In this document: positions 8,691-17,061 of the stretch, in pieces | How positions within the stretch are numbered: the stretch's first letter is position 1 | How the letters are laid out: every line of letters starts with the position of its first letter | NCBI GenBank assembly: GCA_020247055.1 | Contig: JADCJL010000013.1 | Span: 1-55,311, forward strand | Length of the DNA stretch: 55,311 bases | Origin: Acidobacteriaceae bacterium | Lineage (GTDB): Bacteria; Acidobacteriota; Terriglobia; Bryobacterales; Bryobacteraceae | Direction: 5' to 3' | Notes under the pieces: generated by a model | Databases searched by the model: none | Seen by the model: only the letters and a program-made list of their open reading frames with translations | What the model was told of the DNA's origin: nothing | Position numbers and translations under genes: made by a program

Positions 8691-11678
8691 GTGGAATTCC
8701 GTCCCGGCCCCACGCTGGTTTCGAGCCCGAAGCTGGTCACGCGCATCTTGGCGGCCCTTCTGTGGTCGGTCTGCCTGCCTTGCGCCACCGGCCAGTCCCT
8801 TTCACTCGAAGACAAGTACGAAGGCCGCCGCATCGCCTCCATCAGCTACGAACCGGAATCGCAGCCCTACACCCGCCTGCAGCTCGAACGCCTCAACCCG
8901 GTCAAGGCCGGCGACCGCTTTGCCAGCGAAGCCGTCTCGGCCGCCATCGAGACGCTGTTCGACTCCGGCCGCTTTGAAGACATCGCGGTCGACGCCGCGC
9001 TTACGCCCGCCGGCGAAGTCAACCTCACCTTCCGCACCGTGCCCGCCTGGTTCATCGGCGGCGTCTCGGTCACCGGCGCCGCGGACCCGCCCAGCGATGG
9101 CCAGCTCATCACCGCCGCCAAGCTGGAACTAGGACAGTCCTTCACGGAAGACTACCTGATCGACGCCACCCGCAACATTCTCGCCTCGCTCCGCAACAAT
9201 GGCTTCTACCGCGCCACCGTCGAGCCCCGCTTCTCTTATGACCCCCTGACGCAGCAGGTCCAGATCGACTTCCGCATCGCGCACGGCCAGCGGGCGCGCT
9301 TCGCCAATCCCGTCTTCACCGGCGACCACCGCCGCACCGCCGCCAGCCTGTTCCGCGCCACCAACTGGCAGCGCGCCTGGGGCCTTCTCAGCGCGAAACA
9401 CCTCACCGAGCAGCGGCTGGTCAATGGCCTCGAACGCATCCGCTTCCGCTTCCAGAAAAGCGACTTTCTCATGGCCCGCGTCAAGCTCGAAGGCCTCCGC
9501 TACCTGCCTGCGTCCAATCAGGTGGAGCCCGCCGTGGCGGTCCACGGCGGCCCCCGCGTCCGCGTCCGCGCCACCGGCGCCAAACTCTCCGCCGGCAAGC
9601 TCCGCCAACTCGTCCCCATCTACCAGGAGCGCACCGTCGACCGCGACCTCCTCGTCGAAGGCAATCGAAACATCGAACGCTACTTCCAGACCCGCGGCTA
9701 CTTCGACGCCGCCGTCGACTTCGACAACCCCACCAACCCCGGCGACGCCGAACAGACCATCGAATACAACATCGACCGCGGCCTCCACTACAAACTCGTC
9801 CATCTCGAAATCACCGGTAACCGCTACTTCGACAGCCGGACCATCGCCGAACGCCTCTCCGTCCGCACCGCCACCCGGCTCCGCTACCGCAGCGGCCGCT
9901 TCTCCGATGAACTCCTCCGCAAAGACCTCGACGCCATTCAGACCCTCTACCGCTCGAACGGCTTTCGCGATGCCCGCGTCACCTCCCGCGTCGACAAAAA
10001 CTACCGGGGCAACCTCGGCGAAGTGGCCGTCTTCGTCGACATTCAGGAAGGACCCCAGGCCTTCATCGCCTCGCTCGACATCGCCGGCGTCAACCCAAAG
10101 GATCTCGAACTGGTACAGAGCCAGCTGCAGACCGTCGAAGGCCAGCCCTACGCCGATGTCCACATCGCCGCCGACCGCGACTTCCTGCTGAACTTCTACT
10201 TCAACAACGGCTTCCCCGACGCCGCCTTCGAGTACACCGTCAAACCCGCCGGCGCCCCCCACCAGTTCCACGTCCGCTATCTCATCACCGAAGGCCGCCG
10301 CAACTTCGTCCGCCGCGTCCTCGTCAGCGGCTACCGCACCACCCGCCCCCGTCTCATCTACGACCGCATCCCCATCGCGACCGGCGACCCCCTCTCCCAA
10401 AGCGCCATCATCGAAGCCCAACGCCGCCTCTACGAACTCGGCATCTTCGCCAAGGTCGATATCGCCCTCCAGAATCCCAACGGCCGCGAACGCGACAAGT
10501 ACGTCCTCTACCGCCTCGAAGAAGCCAGCCGCTACTCTTACACCATCGGCTTCGGCGCCCAGCTCGCCCGCATCGGCGGCGGCAACACCACCCTCGCCGC
10601 ACCCGCCGGCGCTCCCGGCTTCAGCCCGCGCGTCTCGTTCGGTTTGAGCCGTGCCAACTTCCTCGGCCTCGGCCACACTCTCGGCCTCCGCAGCCAGATC
10701 TCCAACTTCCAGAAGCGCATCGCCGTCTCCTACTTCGCCCCGCAGTTTACCGGCAACGAAAGCCTCAACCTCAACCTCACCAGCCTGTTCGACCAGTCCC
10801 GCGACGTCCGCACCTTCGCCGCCGAACGTTTTGAAAACTCCATCCAGATCGGCCAGCGCCTCTCCCGGTCCACCAGCCTCCAGTACCGTTACGCCTTCCG
10901 TCAGGTCCGCATCGACCGCTCGACCCTGAACATCGACCCCGCCCTCATCCCCGTCTTCTCCGTCCCGGTCCGCATCGGCATCTTTTCGAGCTCCTTCATC
11001 CGCGACCGCCGCGACGACCCCATCGAGTCCACCAAAGGCGTCTTCACCACCATCGACACGGGGCTTGCCTATCGCGCCTTCGGCTCCCGCTCCGACTTTG
11101 GCCGCCTTCTTATCCGCAACTCGGCCTACCGCCGCCTCTCGCGCGAACTCGTCCTGGCCCAATCCCTCACCGTCGGCAGCATCTACTCCTTCAACACCGC
11201 CACCCCCGACGCCAGCGTCCCGCTGCCCGAACGCTTCTTCTCTGGCGGCGGCGCCTCCAACCGCGCCTTTCCCGACAACCAGGCCGGCCCGCGCGACCTC
11301 ACCACCGGCTTCCCCATCGGCGGCCGGGCGCTGCTCAACCAGAGCCTCGAACTCCGTTTCCCGCTGCTCGGCGATACCCTGGGCGGAGTGCTTTTTCACG
11401 ACGCCGGCAACGTCTACAGCAGCCTCGGCAAGGTCTCCTTCCGCCTCAAGCAGCGGGATATCACCGACTTTGATTACATGGTCCACGGCATGGGTTTCGG
11501 CATCCGCTTCAAGACGCCCGTGGGTCCCGTCCGGCTCGACCTCGCCTACGGGCTCAACTCGCCCCGCTTCTTCGGCTACGAAGGCACGCGAGACCAGCTG
11601 ATCCAGGGCGGGGGCCGCGCCGTCAGCCAGCGCATCGACCGTCTGCAGTTTCACTTCTCCCTGGGGCAGACGTTTTGA
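8691..11678 (+). CDS. Omp85-family outer-membrane protein (BamA/TamA-like)
   Basis: About 995 residues from a GTG at 8691. Reading earlier would run antisense into the divergent gene, and a signal peptide (LVTRILAALLWSVCLPCATGQ) follows this start. Several POTRA-like units occupy about 40-560 (for example LHYKLVHLEITGNRYFDSRTIAERL and FVRRVLVSGYRTTRPRLIYDRI). The C-terminal barrel runs from about 610 to the terminal Phe. It includes the surface-antigen motifs GGGASNRAFPDNQAGPRD and GFGIRFKTPVGPVRLDLAYG. Omp85 proteins insert or export proteins at the outer membrane. Since tamB lies two genes downstream with start/stop overlaps, a TamA-like role with TamB is more likely than being the main BamA, but this is inference. 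Confidence 0.88.
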   Translation: MEFRPGPTLVSSPKLVTRILAALLWSVCLPCATGQSLSLEDKYEGRRIASISYEPESQPYTRLQLERLNPVKAGDRFASEAVSAAIETLFDSGRFEDIAVDAALTPAGEVNLTFRTVPAWFIGGVSVTGAADPPSDGQLITAAKLELGQSFTEDYLIDATRNILASLRNNGFYRATVEPRFSYDPLTQQVQIDFRIAHGQRARFANPVFTGDHRRTAASLFRATNWQRAWGLLSAKHLTEQRLVNGLERIRFRFQKSDFLMARVKLEGLRYLPASNQVEPAVAVHGGPRVRVRATGAKLSAGKLRQLVPIYQERTVDRDLLVEGNRNIERYFQTRGYFDAAVDFDNPTNPGDAEQTIEYNIDRGLHYKLVHLEITGNRYFDSRTIAERLSVRTATRLRYRSGRFSDELLRKDLDAIQTLYRSNGFRDARVTSRVDKNYRGNLGEVAVFVDIQEGPQAFIASLDIAGVNPKDLELVQSQLQTVEGQPYADVHIAADRDFLLNFYFNNGFPDAAFEYTVKPAGAPHQFHVRYLITEGRRNFVRRVLVSGYRTTRPRLIYDRIPIATGDPLSQSAIIEAQRRLYELGIFAKVDIALQNPNGRERDKYVLYRLEEASRYSYTIGFGAQLARIGGGNTTLAAPAGAPGFSPRVSFGLSRANFLGLGHTLGLRSQISNFQKRIAVSYFAPQFTGNESLNLNLTSLFDQSRDVRTFAAERFENSIQIGQRLSRSTSLQYRYAFRQVRIDRSTLNIDPALIPVFSVPVRIGIFSSSFIRDRRDDPIESTKGVFTTIDTGLAYRAFGSRSDFGRLLIRNSAYRRLSRELVLAQSLTVGSIYSFNTATPDASVPLPERFFSGGGASNRAFPDNQAGPRDLTTGFPIGGRALLNQSLELRFPLLGDTLGGVLFHDAGNVYSSLGKVSFRLKQRDITDFDYMVHGMGFGIRFKTPVGPVRLDLAYGLNSPRFFGYEGTRDQLIQGGGRAVSQRIDRLQFHFSLGQTF

Positions 11679-12394
11679 CGAACCCGCGCACAACGGACTC
11701 GCTTCGACCCGGCGGGATGGGCGCGTTCCTCGCCCTTTGGCGCCGGGCCTGCGCGGCCTGTGCGCTTCTCATGATCCCGCGGCTGCTCGCTCTGTTCGGA
11801 CTCCTGGCCGCGGCGGCCCCGGCCGAGATCATCGACCGCATCGTCGCCACCGTCGGCCGCAAGGTCATCACCGCCTCCACCGTCCGCCAGCAGATTCGCG
11901 TCGCGGCCCTGCTCGACGGCGCCCCCCTCGCCGAAACCCCGGACGCGTTCGCCGCCATGCGCGACCGCCTCATCGACCGCCTGCTGGTCTTCGAAGAGAT
12001 GCGCGTCAGCCGCTACCCCATCCCCGAGAGCGGCGAAGTGCAGCCCGCCCTCGACCGCGAGGTGCGCGACGCGGGCGGCCCCGCGGGCTGGGCTGCACTC
12101 CTCGCGCGCTACCGCGTCACCGAAGAGCAGGTCCGCCTCAGCCTGCGCCACCAGGCCGCCGTCGTCCGCTTCACGCTCAACCGCTTCCGCCCCTCCGTCC
12201 AGATCGACCCCGCCCAGATCCGCGCCTACTACGACCAGCGCCTGCCGGCCCAGCCCAAACCGCCCCTCGAAGAGGTCCGCGACCAGATCGAAGCCGTGCT
12301 GCGGGCTGAACAGATCAACGTCCTGCTGGGCCGCTGGCTGGCCGACGTGCGGCAGCAGACCCACATTGAAACCTACGAGGAGCCGCAGCCATGA
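11675..12394 (+). CDS. SurA N-terminal-like periplasmic protein without a parvulin domain
   Basis: The frame is open from a TTG at 11675 that overlaps the Omp85 stop by four bases, giving 239 residues. In-frame ATGs at 11717 and 11771 are alternatives. The last gives a compact signal peptide (MIPRLLALFGLLAAAAPA) and may be the real start. The mature N-terminus EIIDRIVATVGRKVITASTV matches the start of SurA/PpiD-type chaperones. The rest (RYRVTEEQVRLSLRHQ, IDPAQIRAYYDQ) fits the SurA helical region. There is no PpiC/parvulin domain. It is translationally coupled on both sides, ending in ATGA with tamB. It probably chaperones substrates for the flanking Omp85 protein. Confidence 0.75.
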   Translation: MTNPRTTDSLRPGGMGAFLALWRRACAACALLMIPRLLALFGLLAAAAPAEIIDRIVATVGRKVITASTVRQQIRVAALLDGAPLAETPDAFAAMRDRLIDRLLVFEEMRVSRYPIPESGEVQPALDREVRDAGGPAGWAALLARYRVTEEQVRLSLRHQAAVVRFTLNRFRPSVQIDPAQIRAYYDQRLPAQPKPPLEEVRDQIEAVLRAEQINVLLGRWLADVRQQTHIETYEEPQP

Positions 12395-15300
12395 GCCCCT
12401 GGCGCCGCCGCCTGCTCCGCTTCGCCGCCGCGCTCGTGCTGCTCCTCACGGGCCTGTTCGCCGCCGGCTTTCTCGTCTTCCAGTCCGCCTGGCTCCGGGA
12501 GCAGATCCGCCGCCGCGCGCTCACCGAAATCGCCCGCGCCACGGGCGGACGGCCGGAGATGAGCCGCTTCGACTTCGACCCCACCTCCTGGCAGGTCACC
12601 ATCGAAGGCTTCGTCCTCCACGGCACCGAACCGCCCGCCGCGCGCCCCCTGTTCCGCGCCCCGCGCATTCGGCTGGGCCTCAAGCTCCTCTCCTTCCTCA
12701 ACCGCAAGGTGGATCTCCAATCGGTCGAGATCCAGAGCCCCGAGTTCCATCTGCTGCGGCGCGAGGACGGCTCCACCAACCTTCCCTCGCCGGCGGCCGC
12801 CCGCCCGCGGTCCGGCGCCCCGCTCGCGCCCGTCGTGGCGCTGGCCATCGACGCCTTCACCGTCCACAACGGCCTGTTTACTTACAACCAGACGCAGGCC
12901 CCGTTCGCCTTCTCCGGGCGCGACCTCGAACTCGGTTTCACTTACTCGCCCGACGAGAACCGCTACGACGGCGCCATGCGCTCCAGCGCCTTCACGGCCG
13001 ACCTGCCCGGCTTCTTCCTGCCTCACTTCGCCGGCGATCTGTCCACCGAACTCTCCGTCTTTGCCGACAGCATCACCCTGCACAAGTTCCGCGCCGACGC
13101 CGGCCGCCACTCGGTCGAAGGCCTCGGCGCCATCCGCGACCTGCTCCATCCCAAAATCACGCTCAAGCTTTCGGCCCACTCCGACCTGGCCGAAACCCGG
13201 CTCGGCACCGGCCCCATCGCCACGGCCGGCGTCTTCTCCTACAGCGCCGAGGAGAGCTACCGCTACGAGGGCGAAGCCTCCGGCCGCGACCTCGTCACCG
13301 GCTATGCCGAAGGCATCAACGTCCGCGGCCGCGTGCTGCTCACCCCGGACGGCGCCCGCCTCACCAATGTCGCCGCCACCTCGCCCGAAGGCCGGTTTAC
13401 GGGAGAGGTCACCGTGCCCGGCTACCGCGCACTCGCCGTGAAGGGGCAGGTGGCGAATCTCTCTCTCGCCGCCGTCGCCCGCCGCTTGCGACTGACGGAG
13501 ATGCCCTACTCCGGCGCCATCACGGGCCCGGTCACCGTCGCCGGGCCGCTCGCCGGCCCCTGGGACGCCTCCGGCGATCTCACCATCGCCCCTGGCGCGG
13601 GCGGCATTCCCGTCGAAGGCGTGGTGCGCGTCCGCTATCAGCCGGCGCCGAACCAGCTCTCGTTCGCCGACTCCTACCTCGCCACGCCCGCGAGCCGCAT
13701 CGCTGTCTCCGGCACTCTCAACCAGACGGTCCGCGTCCGCGCTACGACGACTCGCCTCGAAGACTTGCCCGTCAAGAACCTTCCCTTCCGCCTCGAACAG
13801 GGTAGCCTGCAGTTTGAAGGCACCGTGACGGGCGATATCCGCACGCCGCAGATCGCCGGGCGCGTGGCGGCCCGCGGACTCCGCTATGACCGGTATCTGG
13901 CCGCCAGCGCCGCCGCCACCATCGTGCTTTCGCCCACCCGCCTCGACGTCTCCGGGCTGACCGCCGAGGTAGAGCGCGCCCTGGTCGAGGGCTCCGGCAC
14001 CCTGCTGCTGGCCGGTTGGAAGCCGGTGGAGACGGCCCCGCTCAACGCCCGCCTGACCGCCCGCAACGTCAATTTCAAACTGATCCCGGCTGAGCTGCCG
14101 GTCGTCGGCCTCGTGAGCGGCGCGGCGACCGTGTCGGGCACCTTGCGGACGCCGGAGATCGCCGCCACGCTCGAAGCGCTCCGGCCGCTGGTCCGCGGCG
14201 AGCTCTGCGACGCCGTCCGCGCCACCGCCCGTCTGCGCGGCAGCGAGCTCACCGTCTCCTCGCTGGAAGCCGTCCGCGGCGGGGCGAGGCTGAGCGGCAG
14301 CGGCCGGGCGGTGGCCGACGGTCCCTTCGCGGCGGAGGTCACCCTGACCGGCCTCACCCTCGCCGATTGGAAGGAGGTGCGCGAGCAGGCGCCCGGCCTC
14401 GGCGGCGTGCTCCGCGCCACGGCGCGGCTGGCCGGCGTGATCCGGCAGCGGCAGCCGCAGCTGAGCAGTCTCGAGGTGGACGCCGGCCTCAGCCGCCTCA
14501 GCTTCAACAAGAAGCCGCTCGGGGAGCTCTCGCTCAAGGGCCGCACCGAGAACGGCAACTTCGCCTTCGACGCCGCCGGCCGCCTCCGCAATGCGGAGGT
14601 CCGCGGGACGGGCAACTACCGCCTCACGGATGGCTATCCGGGCTCGGGCAGCCTCTCGTTTGCCGAACTGCCGCTCGATCTCTGGAACGATCTGCGGCCG
14701 GAGCCGCTGCCGTTTACGGGCACCGTCTCGGCGCAGGGCCGCTTCAGCGGACCGGCCTTTGAGCCGGAAAAGTGGCAGGCCGAACTCGCCATCCCGCTAC
14801 TGGTGCTGCTGCCGGCCCGGGGCGGGCCGGAGTTTGCACTCCGCAACGATGGCCCGCTGCACCTGTCCGCCGACCGCGGCACCATCACCATCAAACGCGC
14901 CCGCTTCGTCGCCAAAGATACCAACCTCGCCGCCACGGGCTCCTTCTCGCTGGCGCAGCGCCGCCCGTGGGACCTGCGCATCAACGGCAGCCTGAACCTG
15001 GCCGGCCTCAAGAGCTTCAGCTCCGAGATTCTCGCCAGCGGCATCGCCACTGTCGAAGCCAATGTGCGCGGCGAGTTCAGCGATCCGCAGCTGTTCGGCC
15101 GCCTCGATCTGCGGGATGCGGCGCTGTCGATCGACGACATCTCCACCGGCCTCGACAAAGTCACCGGCCGCGTCCTGTTTGACCGGCGCCGCGCGACCAT
15201 CGAAAACAAGCTCACCGCGCAGGCCGGCGGCGGCGAACTCGCGCTGTCCGGCTTTGTCGACTTCGGCGAGGCCGCGACCTTCTACCGGCTGCAGGCCGCG

Positions 15301-16260
15301 GCCACGGGTGTCCGCATCCGCTACCCCGAAAGCCTTTCCACGGTCGCCGACGCCACGCTCAGTCTCACCGGTTCGGCGACGCAGAGCCTGCTCGGCGGCA
15401 ACATCACCATCCAGCGCTCCGGCTTTCAACCGCGGACCGACCTGGGCTCGCTGCTTTCCGATGCGGCCTCCAGCCGCGGCGGCGCCCTCTCCACCAACCC
15501 CTTCCTCAGCAACATGCAGCTCGATGTGCGGGTCCGCACCGGGCCCAATACGCGGTTCACCACCACGCTCACGAGCGATCTGCAGGCGGACGCGAACCTG
15601 AATGTGCGCGGCTCCGCGGCCCGGCCGGTGGTGCAGGGCCGCATTACCGTCAACCAGGGCGAGGTGAACTTCTTCGGCGGCAAGTACACGATCAAGCGCG
15701 GTGAGGTGAGCTTCTACAACACCAGCAAGATTGAGCCGGTGCTCGATATGGACGTCGAAACCCGCGTCCGCGCGGTCACGGTGGGCATCAACTTCAGCGG
15801 CCCCATCAACAAGCTCAACGTCTCCTACCGCAGCGACCCGCCGCTGGCCCCCACCGAGATCATCGCCCTGCTGACGGTGGGCCGCAGCCCGGACTCGATC
15901 TCTTATACGAGCCAAGGCAACCAGCAGAGCGGCAGCTTCCTGCAGACCGGCGCCAACACGCTGCTCGGCAACGCCATCTCGGCGCCCATCTCGAGCCAGC
16001 TGCAGCGGTTTTTCGGGGTCAGCCGCCTCAAGATCGACCCGCTCATCTCCGGCCTTGAAGGGACGCCGCAGGCGCGCCTCACCGTCGAGCAGCAGGTGTC
16101 GAAGGACGTAACCGTTACCTTTGTCACCACGCTCAACCGTTCGCAGCAGCAGGTGGTGCGTCTCGAGTGGAACCTGAGCCGGGAGTGGTCGGTGATCGCG
16201 CTGCGCGATGAAAACGGGTCGTTCGGTCTCGACTTTCAGATCCGCAAGCAGCTGCGTTAA
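12391..16260 (+). CDS. tamB: TamB/DUF490-family translocation and assembly protein
   Basis: 1289 residues. An N-terminal membrane anchor at about 6-28 is followed by an AsmA-like start (MSRFDFDPTSWQVTIEGF) and a very long beta-rich region. The C-terminal TamB domain includes GRITVNQGEVNFFGGKYTI, DMDVETRV, YRSDPPLAPTEIIALLTVG and a final beta segment VRLEWNLSREWSVIALRDENGSF. TamB-type proteins bridge inner and outer membrane and work with an Omp85 partner in protein insertion or phospholipid transport. The ATG overlaps the upstream stop (ATGA). The C-terminal LR rather than aromatic end is consistent with an anchored rather than barrel protein. Confidence 0.88.
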   Translation: MSPWRRRLLRFAAALVLLLTGLFAAGFLVFQSAWLREQIRRRALTEIARATGGRPEMSRFDFDPTSWQVTIEGFVLHGTEPPAARPLFRAPRIRLGLKLLSFLNRKVDLQSVEIQSPEFHLLRREDGSTNLPSPAAARPRSGAPLAPVVALAIDAFTVHNGLFTYNQTQAPFAFSGRDLELGFTYSPDENRYDGAMRSSAFTADLPGFFLPHFAGDLSTELSVFADSITLHKFRADAGRHSVEGLGAIRDLLHPKITLKLSAHSDLAETRLGTGPIATAGVFSYSAEESYRYEGEASGRDLVTGYAEGINVRGRVLLTPDGARLTNVAATSPEGRFTGEVTVPGYRALAVKGQVANLSLAAVARRLRLTEMPYSGAITGPVTVAGPLAGPWDASGDLTIAPGAGGIPVEGVVRVRYQPAPNQLSFADSYLATPASRIAVSGTLNQTVRVRATTTRLEDLPVKNLPFRLEQGSLQFEGTVTGDIRTPQIAGRVAARGLRYDRYLAASAAATIVLSPTRLDVSGLTAEVERALVEGSGTLLLAGWKPVETAPLNARLTARNVNFKLIPAELPVVGLVSGAATVSGTLRTPEIAATLEALRPLVRGELCDAVRATARLRGSELTVSSLEAVRGGARLSGSGRAVADGPFAAEVTLTGLTLADWKEVREQAPGLGGVLRATARLAGVIRQRQPQLSSLEVDAGLSRLSFNKKPLGELSLKGRTENGNFAFDAAGRLRNAEVRGTGNYRLTDGYPGSGSLSFAELPLDLWNDLRPEPLPFTGTVSAQGRFSGPAFEPEKWQAELAIPLLVLLPARGGPEFALRNDGPLHLSADRGTITIKRARFVAKDTNLAATGSFSLAQRRPWDLRINGSLNLAGLKSFSSEILASGIATVEANVRGEFSDPQLFGRLDLRDAALSIDDISTGLDKVTGRVLFDRRRATIENKLTAQAGGGELALSGFVDFGEAATFYRLQAAATGVRIRYPESLSTVADATLSLTGSATQSLLGGNITIQRSGFQPRTDLGSLLSDAASSRGGALSTNPFLSNMQLDVRVRTGPNTRFTTTLTSDLQADANLNVRGSAARPVVQGRITVNQGEVNFFGGKYTIKRGEVSFYNTSKIEPVLDMDVETRVRAVTVGINFSGPINKLNVSYRSDPPLAPTEIIALLTVGRSPDSISYTSQGNQQSGSFLQTGANTLLGNAISAPISSQLQRFFGVSRLKIDPLISGLEGTPQARLTVEQQVSKDVTVTFVTTLNRSQQQVVRLEWNLSREWSVIALRDENGSFGLDFQIRKQLR

Positions 16261-16261
16261 C

Positions 16262-16972
16262 TTACAGCTCGAGCGCGCCGCGGTAACGCATGCTCGTGGT
16301 GCGGAACCACTCGCGGACTTCGAAGATCTGCATGTCGACAGCGAACTCGATATCGCCGCGGGACTGCATCAGATCCGGGGTGCGTTCAAAATGAACGCGG
16401 ATCGTGAGCCCGTCGCCGTACAGTTTAGCTTCGGCCTTGACGGCTTTGGCCAGCGCGCCGCTGTTGCCCACGCGCAGGGTGGCCGAGCGGACGGCGATAT
16501 CCTCGACGACGGCCGTGCCCTGGTGCGCAATGCCGGCGGGTAGGCCGAAGATCTCGACGACGGCGTACTTTTCCGGGACGCCGATCAGCTCGTTGAGCTT
16601 ACTCGTGTCGAGCTTTTCCTCGCGCAGGCGGTAGAGCGCCGCCGCCTGCCGCACGGGCAGGGCGCCGGCCCAGCGGACGAGAACTTCGGCGCGGTCGGGC
16701 AGGGCGGCTTTGCTCTTGCCGCGGCCGATGCCGCCGAGCGGCCCGGGCCCCTGGTTGACGTTGGCGGGCTGATGGATGGCGCCGGGGATATCGCGCAGGT
16801 CGACTTTGCCGGGGTCGCGCTTGGTCCATTCGAGGCGGACCGTGCGCGCCCGCGTCCACGGCGAATTGGTCAAAACCTTAAGGACAGTGTCGTCATTCCA
16901 GTCGGGAAAGGCTTTGTTGGGCCAGTCGGCGGCCAGCGCGACGGTGGCCATCAGGAACCAAAACAACCGCAT
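16262..16972 (-). CDS. Secreted protein of unknown function
   Basis: 236 residues with a signal peptide (MRLFWFLMATVALAADW). It contains FPDWNDDTVLKVLTNSPWTRA, which I recall as a recurrent start in acidobacterial hypothetical proteins, and a basic middle (GGIGRGKSKAALP). The C-terminal half looks beta-rich with VEIFGLPAGIAHQGTAVVEDIAV. No catalytic motif or cysteine pair is visible. It converges with tamB, one base apart, so it is not in that operon. TATCCT on the minus strand ends eight bases before the ATG. Confidence 0.75.
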   Translation of the reverse strand: MRLFWFLMATVALAADWPNKAFPDWNDDTVLKVLTNSPWTRARTVRLEWTKRDPGKVDLRDIPGAIHQPANVNQGPGPLGGIGRGKSKAALPDRAEVLVRWAGALPVRQAAALYRLREEKLDTSKLNELIGVPEKYAVVEIFGLPAGIAHQGTAVVEDIAVRSATLRVGNSGALAKAVKAEAKLYGDGLTIRVHFERTPDLMQSRGDIEFAVDMQIFEVREWFRTTSMRYRGALEL

Positions 16973-16980
16973 GCTCTTTT

Positions 16981-16986
16981 AGGATA
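16981..16986 (-). promoter_or_regulatory. -10-like element of the secreted-protein gene
   Basis: TATCCT on the minus strand, eight bases before the ATG at 16972, with AAAAGAGC between. It fits the short-leader pattern seen across the window. Confidence 0.4.
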
Positions 16987-17006
16987 CGTTACCGGGCAGC
17001 GGCCAC

Positions 17007-17012
17007 TATACT
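17007..17012 (+). promoter_or_regulatory. -10 element upstream of the kinase gene
   Basis: TATACT, one mismatch from the sigma-70 consensus, 49 bases before the GTG at 17062. No matching -35 at 16-18 bp spacing. Unlike its neighbours this gene would have an ordinary leader. Confidence 0.45.
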
Positions 17013-17061
17013 GAGGAGTAAACAAACCCGCAAAAGGGTCGATAGGGTCAACAGGTGACGG

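Noticed and set aside
9129-11693. Long antisense frame opposite the Omp85 gene, and similar ones at 3849-6134, 23927-26533, 31158-33074 and 46056-47594
   Set aside because: Same composition effect; products are repetitive and acidic or glycine-rich, and the opposite strands encode recognised families.
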